The notes below the pieces were generated by a model. It saw only the letters and a list, made by a program, of their open reading frames with translations. It had not been told where the DNA came from and did not search any database. Below, piece after piece: positions 41,125 to 50,500 of a stretch of DNA of 54,292 bases. Source of the DNA: Pseudomonadota bacterium (GTDB lineage Bacteria > Desulfobacterota > Desulfobacteria > Desulfobacterales > Desulfolunaceae); the NCBI GenBank assembly GCA_018818835.1, contig JAHIRD010000125.1, positions 1 to 54,292 of the forward strand. The letters run 5' to 3'. Both the position numbers and the translations under genes were made by a program. How positions within the stretch are numbered: position 1 is the stretch's first letter; each line of letters opens with the position of its first letter.

Positions 41125-44100
41125 AAGGTAAGACCATGAAAGTAAAACCATTTTGCCCCCTTTTATTCATAGCCCTGATGCCCGTGAGGGTATTTGCGGA
41201 ACTTCCCGACGCATTGAAGGTTTACGTCACCCAGGGCAATCTGGATACCCTTTACCACGCCTTTCACAGAATGGCCCTGATTTGCTCTGACGCACGCTAT
41301 CATGGCCTGTTTATTTCCATCATCGTGATCTCCTTTCTTGTCACGGCCTTTGCGACATTCGGCAAGGGGATTCTCGGCCGAATCCGGGAAACCGATATGA
41401 TCCACTGGTTTTTTACCTTGTTTATCGGGATTGTCCTCTATCGAGCCTTTGTCGAACCCACCACCGACGTGACCATCTACGACGAAACCGCCGGCCAGAC
41501 CATTACCGTACCGGATGTTCCGGATGCCATAGTGCTTCTGGCCAACGGCATGAACCTTATTGAACAAGGGCTGATTGACATCGTCGACACATCCGGGACA
41601 CCGGACAGTTTTACAAAGAGTCCCGGTGGCCTGGCGTTCAATTTTATCAACAAGCTGTTTGCCACAAACATTGACCTTGCAAACACAGGCAGCGGCGGGA
41701 AAGACAACGAGATCATGCTGTTGAACTACATCGAAGACTGCCTGGCCTTTGAATTCACCCGGCCGGGCACCACCCTGACCCTGGATGAAATTTATGTGAA
41801 CACCGATTTCAACACCATCCTTGCCAAAGGTATCCACCCGTCGAATTTCACCCGGGCACCAAATGGAACCGTGTTGAGTTGCACCCAGGCCTATGAAAAC
41901 ATAAACACCTATCTTTCCTCGCTCACCGATGACCATCCCGCCGTTCTCAAACATTATGAAAAGGCATGCAGCAAGGCCGGATGGTTCGATAAAATCATCG
42001 GGATCAATGGTCCCCCACGGGTACAGACCTGCGCTGAAGAAGCCCGTGATTTTCTGAGCAACAGCATAGTGCTTGAAACCCTTTCCACGTCCCAGATTTT
42101 CAAACAAAAACTGGTCAGTGCGGAAATCTACCGATTTATCGCCGGGGGGGACGTTGACAGCGCCATCCGGAATATCGGGAATTACAATCAGGGGAATATG
42201 ATGATCAGCACAGGGCTTATGTCGGCCGAATGGATGCCGAAAATAAAATCCATGATGCTTGCCGCGTTTTTGGGGATGTCACCGTTTCTGTTGCTGTTTC
42301 TTGCCAGTGCCAAGTGGAGAGGCGTGTTGTCTTTCATGGTGGGTTGTTTTATCTTTTTCACCGTCTGGAGTGTCTGTGACGCCATGATGCACCAATTCGC
42401 CATGGACAAGGCCTTGGGATTAATGAAAGAAGTTGCTGACGGGAAACTCGGGCTTCGCAGCTGCATGTTTTACGCCACCGATTCCATGAAAGCCTATGCG
42501 GTGTTCGGGCAGTATAAGGTCTGGTCCATGACCTTCGCTGTTCTTTTCTCCGGAGCGTTGACCAAGGTTGGTGCCAGCCAGCTTGGCCGAATCTCGATCC
42601 AGCAATTGGGGAACGTGCGAAGTGCCGCCAATGAAGCCGGAGACACGGTGGTTGATCCCGTAAAAAAAGGTCAGGCAATCGACGGCATGGTCTCTTCTTA
42701 CCCCACCGTGGCCATGGCCAACACACACAGTTTTAATGCCATGCAGGCCGCAGAACGATTTGAAAGAGAATCGCGATTACAGGGAGCCAGCCAAAAAATG
42801 GGCACCTTTGGCGGCCCGGACAGCAGCCCCATGGTTGCCGCCGGCATTGAGGCAAAAAATAAAACCATGGCCATGACCAAAAATAAAGCGGATCGGGAAT
42901 CCATTGAAACCGTTTCTGCTGTTATGGGTCAATCCCCTGAAAACACCCTTGGAAACAATGCCATGGTCAACACAGCCCTTAAAACCCAGGATGCGAAACA
43001 GTTCTTTCGTCAATCCGGTGGAGATGAACCCGGTGTGGTTGATACGGCAGGTACCATCAAGCGGGTCGAAAATGCGGGGAAGATCAGCCAGGCAAAAGGC
43101 AGAGAATCCATATCTGAAATGGCCTTCGGCCCGGATGGAGTTGAACGGATGAATTCCATTCTATCCCATCACCAGGCCGGCAAAGAGGCTATGTTTGCCC
43201 ATGGACTTGATAATGATGGCGACGCCATGATGACCGGTGGGGCCAAGGGCCAAAAAGAATTTGCGGACAGCACGGCATTGCGTGAGTATATGGACACCGT
43301 AGGAACAGAAGGGGCAAAACTGGATACAAAATCAGCCCTCTTCAGATCCGCTGCAAAATCGGCCTGGACAAACATTGCAAATAATATCGGAAACAATTAC
43401 GCCCCACTTTCTGAAAAATACAGCCGTTTTCTTGCCACAGCCAACAAAGATCCCGAGGCCATGGCCGCATTCATGGCCATTGGGGCTGAAGGAGTTAAAG
43501 CTTATATTGGAGATAGAGAAAAGGCATTTGCTATCGGAGATCTGTTAAATTTTAAAGGAAATGAGTATGAAGAGTTACTCGGAAAAACAGCGACCCTCAG
43601 TATGCGAATGAATGAAGGGGGGAGCTACGGTGTATCACATCTTATGGCCATCGGCGGAAAACGTATTGTCCAGGAGGATGTCAACCAGTACAGAAATGAA
43701 GCCGGGGCTGTTTATAGAGGCATGGGTCAGGCGATCCAGGCAAACCGGTTGTCAGGGTATGTGGACAGGTTAAATGAAGCCAGTGCAAACGGGTCGGGCG
43801 TTTTGGGTGCTGAAGTCATGGCCCAAGCCCAAGCCATAATCCAAGACATTCATGCATTTTACAAACAACAGGGCCAGTTGTCCGGAGGCCGAGCGACAAA
43901 TCTCAGCCTGGGTGCAGGCATTAAAAAAGTTCTTGGGGGAAGTATCAATCTGTCCGGAAACAACACGGAATCGGAGGCCTATGATCTTGTTTATGCTTCC
44001 ACGGTTCAATATTTGAATAAGGCGGCGGAAGAGGGGACCGTTGAATCTTACAAATACAATGTCGGTGACTTTGTCAATGGCATGTATGATTTTGCAAGCA

Positions 44101-44255
44101 GCAGAAATGAAAAAGATTTTGGGCGGGATGCCGGATTTGGTGAACGGTCTGGAGCCAATGACCATATGTCTGAAGATCAGATTGAAGAGATGCAATCCAG
44201 GTTTACGCCTGAACATTCCTGGCCCAATGGAATAAGGATCGAAAAAGGGAATTGA
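41121..44255 (+). CDS. traG: TraG mating-pair stabilisation / pilus assembly protein
   Basis: The protein has 1044 residues; an alternative ATG at 41136 also has a ribosome binding site. A signal-like helix is followed by several membrane segments in the first 480 residues (LFISIIVISFLVTAFATF, WFFTLFIGIVLYRAFV, FLGMSPFLLLFLASA, GCFIFFTVWSV) and then a long soluble helical C-terminus. This is the TraG layout: the N-terminal half acts in pilus assembly, and the C-terminal half in mating-pair stabilisation and entry exclusion with TraS. No TraS-like gene follows. It ends at a strong bidirectional terminator. Confidence 0.85.
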   Translation: MKGKTMKVKPFCPLLFIALMPVRVFAELPDALKVYVTQGNLDTLYHAFHRMALICSDARYHGLFISIIVISFLVTAFATFGKGILGRIRETDMIHWFFTLFIGIVLYRAFVEPTTDVTIYDETAGQTITVPDVPDAIVLLANGMNLIEQGLIDIVDTSGTPDSFTKSPGGLAFNFINKLFATNIDLANTGSGGKDNEIMLLNYIEDCLAFEFTRPGTTLTLDEIYVNTDFNTILAKGIHPSNFTRAPNGTVLSCTQAYENINTYLSSLTDDHPAVLKHYEKACSKAGWFDKIIGINGPPRVQTCAEEARDFLSNSIVLETLSTSQIFKQKLVSAEIYRFIAGGDVDSAIRNIGNYNQGNMMISTGLMSAEWMPKIKSMMLAAFLGMSPFLLLFLASAKWRGVLSFMVGCFIFFTVWSVCDAMMHQFAMDKALGLMKEVADGKLGLRSCMFYATDSMKAYAVFGQYKVWSMTFAVLFSGALTKVGASQLGRISIQQLGNVRSAANEAGDTVVDPVKKGQAIDGMVSSYPTVAMANTHSFNAMQAAERFERESRLQGASQKMGTFGGPDSSPMVAAGIEAKNKTMAMTKNKADRESIETVSAVMGQSPENTLGNNAMVNTALKTQDAKQFFRQSGGDEPGVVDTAGTIKRVENAGKISQAKGRESISEMAFGPDGVERMNSILSHHQAGKEAMFAHGLDNDGDAMMTGGAKGQKEFADSTALREYMDTVGTEGAKLDTKSALFRSAAKSAWTNIANNIGNNYAPLSEKYSRFLATANKDPEAMAAFMAIGAEGVKAYIGDREKAFAIGDLLNFKGNEYEELLGKTATLSMRMNEGGSYGVSHLMAIGGKRIVQEDVNQYRNEAGAVYRGMGQAIQANRLSGYVDRLNEASANGSGVLGAEVMAQAQAIIQDIHAFYKQQGQLSGGRATNLSLGAGIKKVLGGSINLSGNNTESEAYDLVYASTVQYLNKAAEEGTVESYKYNVGDFVNGMYDFASSRNEKDFGRDAGFGERSGANDHMSEDQIEEMQSRFTPEHSWPNGIRIEKGN

Positions 44256-44260
44256 TGTGT

Positions 44261-44300
44261 TGTTGGGGGCTACCATGCAACATTTATAGAGCCCCCAACA
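44261..44300. terminator. Bidirectional terminator between convergent genes
   Basis: TGTTGGGGGCT (44261-44271) pairs perfectly with AGCCCCCAACA (44290-44300). It sits between the ends of rightward traG and the leftward SUMF1-domain gene. Confidence 0.7.
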
Positions 44301-44305
44301 TTGTA

Positions 44306-45196
44306 TCATTTCTCATCACGAACCAATCTAAATCCAAAAAATTGGGGTTTATCTTTAGGTGTTATTGACTCTCTTTTTGCACATCGACAATCTACTGCAC
44401 CACGTCCGAGTGAACCGCCTCGAACCACTTTCAATTCGCCGCTTTGGGGTCCTTTAGGGTCTACGGTAGGTCCGGCCGGGTAGTTCCCATACCAGTCCTG
44501 GCACATTTCATATATATTCCCATGCATATCGAACAATCCCCATGGATTTTTCGGATATGAGGCCACAGGCATGCCGATGTCCGGTTTATCGATTTCCGCT
44601 TTGGGATTGGGCCTTTTAACACAAACCTTGTATGGGGTTGCCCCCCTGTAATTCACCTGTGACTTGTTGACGCATTCGCCAAACGAAAATGGGGTCGTTG
44701 TCCCCGCACGACAGGCATATTCCCATTCCGCTTCCGTGGGAAGGCGGTAGCTGTATTTGGGGTCTTTGTCGTTGAGTTTCTGAATGAATTCCTGGATCTC
44801 ATTCCATGATATTCCATCCATGGCATAATTATCACCGAGTCTGTTGTGCATCTCCCACAGAGATTGGGATTTGGTGTAAGGCATGAGCTGTTTCCACTGC
44901 CATTGGGTCACCTCTGTCTTTTGCATCCAGAAACCCTTGGTGATCGTCACCTGGTGTTGAACCTCATCAGCCTCCCGGCCGTATTCGTCCGAAGGGCTTC
45001 CCATGATAAAGGTACCTGGTTTGATGTAGACAAACGCCATTTCAACTTTAGGATCATGGGTCTCATATGTGGATGGTGCTTTTTTGTTTTGTTCATGTGC
45101 CATTTTCATAAATGCGTCTTTTGCAGCTTGATCAATGGCAAATGTGCTTGTAACACATGTAAAAAACAAAACTGTAATGATAATTTTTACTTTCAT
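44306..45196 (-). CDS. Secreted SUMF1 (FGE-sulfatase) domain protein
   Basis: The protein has 296 residues with a signal peptide (IIITVLFFTCVTSTFA) and a strong AAGGAGG site. The domain is complete: PGTFIMGSPSDE, GFWMQKTEVTQWQW, YRLPTEAEWEYACRAGT, MHGNIYEMCQDWYG, VVRGGS and FGFRLVRD. In true formylglycine-generating enzymes two active-site cysteines follow RGGS; here the segment reads RGGSLGRGAVDCRCAKR and does not fit that arrangement. A structural or ligand-binding role is more likely than sulfatase activation. It is transcribed against the transfer operon and is probably cargo or flanking DNA. Confidence 0.75.
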   Translation of the reverse strand: MKVKIIITVLFFTCVTSTFAIDQAAKDAFMKMAHEQNKKAPSTYETHDPKVEMAFVYIKPGTFIMGSPSDEYGREADEVQHQVTITKGFWMQKTEVTQWQWKQLMPYTKSQSLWEMHNRLGDNYAMDGISWNEIQEFIQKLNDKDPKYSYRLPTEAEWEYACRAGTTTPFSFGECVNKSQVNYRGATPYKVCVKRPNPKAEIDKPDIGMPVASYPKNPWGLFDMHGNIYEMCQDWYGNYPAGPTVDPKGPQSGELKVVRGGSLGRGAVDCRCAKRESITPKDKPQFFGFRLVRDEK

Positions 45197-45229
45197 ACGG
45201 TTACCTCCTTTTGCCTTTTTAATATGATC

Positions 45230-45252
45230 ATGGTTTTTAACTTAAAAACCAT
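45230..45252. promoter_or_regulatory. 11-bp inverted repeat upstream of the SUMF1 gene
   Basis: ATGGTTTTTAA (45230-45240) and TTAAAAACCAT (45242-45252) flank a single base. It lies 34 bases before the SUMF1-domain start and could be an operator or part of a terminator for the upstream gene. Confidence 0.4.
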
Positions 45253-45296
45253 ATATTTTTGCAGTCACATCCCGAATACGTTATCAGCCATGATCC

Positions 45297-45344
45297 AAAC
45301 GTTTTTATCAGTCTTCTCAATGAGATTCAGTTGATAAAACGTTT
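45297..45344 (-). terminator. Inverted repeat after the second DUF4143 gene
   Basis: AAACGTTTTTATCA (45297-45310) pairs with TGATAAAACGTTT (45332-45344), with one bulged base. It lies about 45 bases past the leftward stop at 45387. No good T-run is seen. Confidence 0.35.
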
Positions 45345-45386
45345 CAAACCTGCCTGGTTCCCTTGTGTTGCTTCTTTCCCCGTCAA

Positions 45387-46526
45387 TCACGACAGGGTAT
45401 TAATCTCTAACAGGTTTTTTAAAGGTAAAACGTCGACTCCAGCGGCAAGAGAGTATCGTCGATCTCCAGGATAGATGACCCAGAGTTTGTCTAACTGAAG
45501 GTCCGTCATAGCCCTTCGCATGGACGGGGTGAGTCGGGGGGCATCTGCCCGCTTGACGTCAAGCCCCAATCGTTTCCTGTTTTTAACCAGAAAGAGATCC
45601 AGTTCAGCTCCGTTATGCGTCGCCCAAAAATAGGCTTCCTCCGGTTGTATTGCCCTGAGAGCCTCTTCAATCACATACCCTTCCCAAGACGCTCCACATG
45701 ATGGATGTGTCAGAAGGTTTCCTTGGGTTCCAATCCCCAGAAAAGTATGAAGCAAACCGCTATCGCGTATATACACTTTAGGTGCTTTGACTTGCCTTTT
45801 TTTTATATTGGCATACCACGGTTGGAGTTGACGCACCATGAAAATACCCTCCAAGAGATCAAGATATCTGCGAACAGTGGGGGCACTTACACCCATAGAG
45901 CGTGCAAAGGGCGCTGCATTCCAAATCTGACCATGAAAGTGGGCTATCATGGTCCAAAAACGGAAAAGGACTTTGGAAGGGATGCCAGAACGAATCTGGG
46001 GAATATCCCGCTCCACAACGGCCATCAGGAAATTTTTCCTCCATGCGTGACTGTTTTCGTCAGACTCAGCCAAATAGGATAAGGGGAATCCTCCCCTAAG
46101 CCAATGGTGCTCCTGGTTGCCAACTCCGATTTCAGCCAGGTTGAAGCCGGTCATCGTTATGATCTCCATGCGTCCAGCCAAAGACTCTGATGACTGACGT
46201 AAAGCGCTGCCAAGAATAAGAAATGTTGCATTCAGTGGCTTACGGTCTGAAAGAACGCGAAGCACGGGAAACAGTTCCGGTCGACGCTGAATTTCATCAA
46301 TGACGATAAGTCCCTTAAGCCCTGAGAGTGCTGTCATGGGTTCATCCAGTCGAGCAAGGCTGATAGGGTCTTCCAGGTCGAAATAGTTGGGTGATTCTTG
46401 AGAAAGAAAATGGCGCGCAAGGGTTGTCTTACCGCACTGACGAGGCCCACTAAGGATCGTTACCCGGCTTCGTGAAAGAGCTTTTTCTATGGATTTTATA
46501 TATCCTTTTCTGAGTATCATGTTCAT
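45387..46526 (-). CDS. AAA-family ATPase with DUF4143 domain
   Basis: The protein has 379 residues. Walker A LSGPRQCGKTTLARHF is near 25-40, Walker B GLIVIDEIQRRPELFP near 72-87, and a sensor ILGSALRQ follows. The DUF4143 domain (VSAPTVRRYLDLLEGIFMV, KVYIRDSGLLHTFLG) ends with the ELDLFLV nuclease-like strand. It belongs to the same broad family as the gene at 30352 but is too different to be a recent duplicate. The start codon lies inside an inverted repeat. Function is unsettled for the family. Confidence 0.75.
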   Translation of the reverse strand: MNMILRKGYIKSIEKALSRSRVTILSGPRQCGKTTLARHFLSQESPNYFDLEDPISLARLDEPMTALSGLKGLIVIDEIQRRPELFPVLRVLSDRKPLNATFLILGSALRQSSESLAGRMEIITMTGFNLAEIGVGNQEHHWLRGGFPLSYLAESDENSHAWRKNFLMAVVERDIPQIRSGIPSKVLFRFWTMIAHFHGQIWNAAPFARSMGVSAPTVRRYLDLLEGIFMVRQLQPWYANIKKRQVKAPKVYIRDSGLLHTFLGIGTQGNLLTHPSCGASWEGYVIEEALRAIQPEEAYFWATHNGAELDLFLVKNRKRLGLDVKRADAPRLTPSMRRAMTDLQLDKLWVIYPGDRRYSLAAGVDVLPLKNLLEINTLS

Positions 46527-46550
46527 ATTTTACCATGAAAATTGAACATG
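46518..46550 (-). promoter_or_regulatory. Inverted repeat over the DUF4143 start codon
   Basis: CATGTTCA (46518-46525) and TGAACATG (46543-46550) form 8-bp arms; the first covers the initial codons. The spacing suits a dimeric repressor. Confidence 0.4.
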
Positions 46551-47501
46551 TCAAATTTATTTATCATGTTATGACTTCCAAATAAGAAAAATCATATTTT
46601 TTTTGAAGTGTGAATCTTGTTTTATAACAAATAATTAAACCGGAGTTTTTCAGACATTTTCATTGAGCGTTTACGCAAACAGGTGATAAGTCACAGGCCC
46701 GATTTAACATACCATTTTCAGCCAGAATTAATCGTTTCTACGAATGAATTTTGGCCAAAATTATCCGTTTATATCATCCGGCAAATCCAAGTTTTAAAAT
46801 TTCGTCCTGAATTTCCTTTGCGCGGGTAGACCCAACCTTCATTTAAAGGAGGAGGCAAAACGAACGACCAGGCCTGTGCATGGGTTCAAATTTTGATACC
46901 AGTCCAAGAGACCCGAATTGAGGGCTGCTTTTACAGCCTTATCGAAACTGCAAAATCTGATGGGCTTGAGTCTTATCATTATCTCAAATACGTCTTCTGA
47001 AAATTGTTCTATGCACAGACTACAGAGTATTATAAAGCGCTTATTCCTATATCTTTGGATCGGGAGGATATGACGTCATTTTTTGAGGGTGTGAATTATT
47101 ATGCGCATACTGAGTTTCGCATATCCATCGGGTTGATATATTGCTCGCTTTTTTATCCATCAATATTCTCCTTATGTGCTGATATAGTTTGAGATTAATC
47201 ATAACAATTTATCTTAAGATGGCTTATAGTCTTATCTATATTCGCATCAACCGCAGATAAATAAAAATTTATTTTTTCGATATATTGCGATTTATACTTA
47301 CCAGCCTTGAAGTTATTCAACGAAGCATTTCCCTACCCAAAATATTTTGTAGCTTTTTCTCTCGAATGCATGATAAGGGAGCTATTGTGTACATGGGGGG
47401 ATTCATTTCTTTTTTCTGCCTTAAGAAAAAATCATGAATATCCTTTAATTTCAGCGAATAGTATGTTTCATTTTGAAGAACTAATAGAAAATTGTTAAAC
47501 G
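46551..47501. other. AT-rich region with insertion-sequence debris
   Basis: No intact gene is present. The GGCCAAAATTATCCG-like words near 46700-46770 look like insertion-sequence end debris. The IS66 fragment occupies about 46923-47057. A 63-codon frame at 47307-47498 has no ribosome binding site or recognisable content. The end of the region is the presumed promoter of the giant gene at 47502. Confidence 0.45.
46923..47057 (+). pseudogene. IS66-family transposase C-terminal fragment
   Basis: The frame reads CFYSLIETAKSDGLESYHYL, then KYVF, an in-frame TGA, and KLFYAQTTEYYKALIP. This matches the end of IS66 TnpC ('YSLIETAKANGLEP...YLR..FE.LP.A...EDYEALLP'). Both the stop and the missing upstream part show it is dead. 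Confidence 0.75.
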
Positions 47502-50500
47502 GTGAATACGTTGAGAACTAAAACTGAGACTGTAAAAATACTGATAAATATCCTCTTAATATTGATTTGGGGATTGATTAGTTCAAAAAATGCTTTTGCT
47601 GATGTGGCCGTCGATATAAGTGCCGTTGACGGACTAAGTGACCAGCAAGGGAGTATCGGTTATACACTGACATTTGATAATTTGGACGAAATTAAAAGTT
47701 TATCTGTTTCTGCTGGAGAATTCCAGAAAACATATTTAAAAAGCGATACAGATATCAAACCACTGAGCCCTGTGAGTGGAAGGAAGATAATCTATTTTGA
47801 AGGTTTTGGAGTTGGGAAATTCAATCCTTCGATTCAAATAGATTTTATTGATAAAACTCTTTCGCCCCAGATACATTCAGAGGAGTTTTATTATGAAAAA
47901 AATTCACCGGAAATATATTTCAATGGTATTAGATTTTATCAAGATAACGACGGGAATCAGTATTTGATATGCAGTGTGAATGCTCAGGATGATGTAGATA
48001 TTCGATCTGTTGGATTTTCTATTTCAGGTATTTTTTCAAGCACATTGCGCAACTGTGGCGGGGTGGTTGAAAAAGCAAAAGAACGTGCATTTCTCAAAAC
48101 AGATGGGTATGTTTTTATAACACCTGAAATTGATGGACAAGGTCAATTTCAAATATCGCTTCCCATAAAAAATAAATTAAGTGCTGATACAATTGCACAT
48201 GATGGCATCATATTAATTGATGCTGTTGCAGCGGATTCATCGGGTAACCAAAAAACCATTTCAAAACTGTCATTCACAGGAGAGGATGTTGACGACAAGG
48301 CTCTGAATCTCAGTGTGAGCCAATCGCAAATCATATTTTCAAATCAACTGGAATCTTCTGTTATCATTCCAATAGTTGAGTTCCAATTCCGCGGTAATGT
48401 TGTTCTTAATGGCCCGGGAAGGGGGGTTTCATATGTGTCATCAAACCCCAACCTGGTTTCTGTTTCAGAAAGTGGTGTTGTATTACCCGTCAATGAAACT
48501 CATGGCGAGGCTGTCTATATTACAGTCGTTTACCCTGGCACTGAACCCAAAGACGTATTGGTTGACGTAGACTACTCAAAAGAACTTGTGGCACTTAAAG
48601 CCAATGAGATTAACATGAACAATCCATTGGTTCTTCAACGACTGAATTCTTACTTTACATTGCCTTCGATAATCGGTGTCTTCAATGATGGCTCTGAGTC
48701 TTTTGTTGATGCTCAACTCCCCATAAAATATGAAATTAGCCCCAATGACAGAGATAACATTGATATTAATGATAGAAATGAAATTATGTCTCGGAATGCA
48801 ATATCGGTTGAAAGTCCAATTTTAATACAGGTCGGTATTGCAAATAAACCTGATATTGTTTTTGATCTGCCGGTCTCAGCAAATGATGCCTTGCCGGATG
48901 TTGAACTATCAGTTGATGGTACTATTGAAGTCGATAGTGACGTGACTCTTCTTGCAAAAACCCATGATGATGTCGGAATTTCCGAAGTGAGGTTTTATAT
49001 GAATGAGTCAAGTTTGGTTGGAGTACGGAAAAGTGCGCCATATTCAATCAACATCCAGGTGAATGAAGAATATATAGATCGAGAGCTTTCATTTTATGCA
49101 ATAGCTATGGATTCAAGCGGGCAACAAACTGTTTCGCTATACAAAAAAGTACGTGTGGTTTCTAAAATTATTGCGGATGTTCCTGACGTCACGGTTGAAA
49201 AACCTGCACCAATGCAAAGAAGTATAGAAGGTAGCGAGGTGCGGTTTCAAGTCTATCGCGGATCATCCCAAGGATGCCCCCCAAGCGGAATATCGTATGT
49301 TGAATTTTTTTTAGATGATCAGAGAATCGGTGAAGCCTACAGCCCGGTGTGTGAAGTACGGTCACAGCAAGGGAATAGTTATTTTGTAGAAGTATGGCGT
49401 ATAGACCGAGTGCTGCCATCGATTTCAGTTAATGAAACAAGCCGTTCTTTTTATGCGCGGGTGCATGGTTTTAACGATGGAGTGGAACAAACAGAGTCAC
49501 GCGTATTTAAAATAATCAAAAATATGCCGCCTTTAATTCGTTTTGAATCTCCGGTTGAAGGAACGTCTGTCTGTGAAAAACAAATAATAGATCTGACTGC
49601 AGAAGTGACCGATGATGCATTGGCCGGTATGGCCATTGATTTGTCCGTCAACGGTCAGGTTGTGGATACCTTTATTTGTAAACCAAATAATTCGGGAAGC
49701 ATTGATATAAAAAAAGAGTCTCATATTTTCAATTATCGAATTGGAAATGAAACCATAGGGACAACTCTGAAGTTTCAATTGACGGCTACTGACTTCCAGG
49801 GATTGACAGCAACGTCAGAAATACTCACCATTCCAGTCAGGGATGATTTACCACCCAATGTGTCTATTGTAAGCCCCATTGAAGGGGCTCAGTTTATATC
49901 GGGATTGCCTGTTGAGATTCGAGCCGATGCAGTCGATGACGTAAGTATTCAACGAGTTGATTTTTTTATTGACGATTCTCTTGTCGGCTCGGATTCAACG
50001 TTTCCCTTTCATTGTATTCACAATACGGACAAAGACTTTATCGGTGAAAAAGAGCTGGTGTTGAAAGCAAAGGCAATAGATTCAAAAAATCAAGAAACGT
50101 TCAGTCCCGCAGTGCATGTTACCCTTGGAAAAGATAATCAGCCACCTGTTGTAAATATTGTTTCACCTGTGATTACATCAGTTGTTGCGGGTGATGAGAT
50201 AGCATCCGTTATTGAAAATTCTGTTATTGTTTTAAAAGCTTCCGGTTTTGATAATCTCCAGGTTTCCGAATTAGAATTGAGAGGTGTTCAGAAAATTGGT
50301 GGGCAATATTATCTGACAGGGAATTTGGAGCATCTGTTGTCAGGTGATGAATTTAAACCACAGCAGATTCCTGGAGCGCTCAGCGCTTTTTCAGCCGTTA
50401 AATTGGTCCAAGCCCCTGTTTTTTCAAATTCACCGAATGTTGTGTTCGACCGCTATCCGGTAGAAGTAAAAGCCACCGATGCAGCAGGGAACAGCTCAAT

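Noticed and set aside
44306-45196. Calling the SUMF1-domain gene a formylglycine-generating enzyme
   Set aside because: The expected catalytic cysteine pair after the RGGS motif is not in place and no sulfatase gene is nearby.
47307-47498. 63-codon frame before the giant gene
   Set aside because: No ribosome binding site and no recognisable content in an AT-rich, IS-scarred region.
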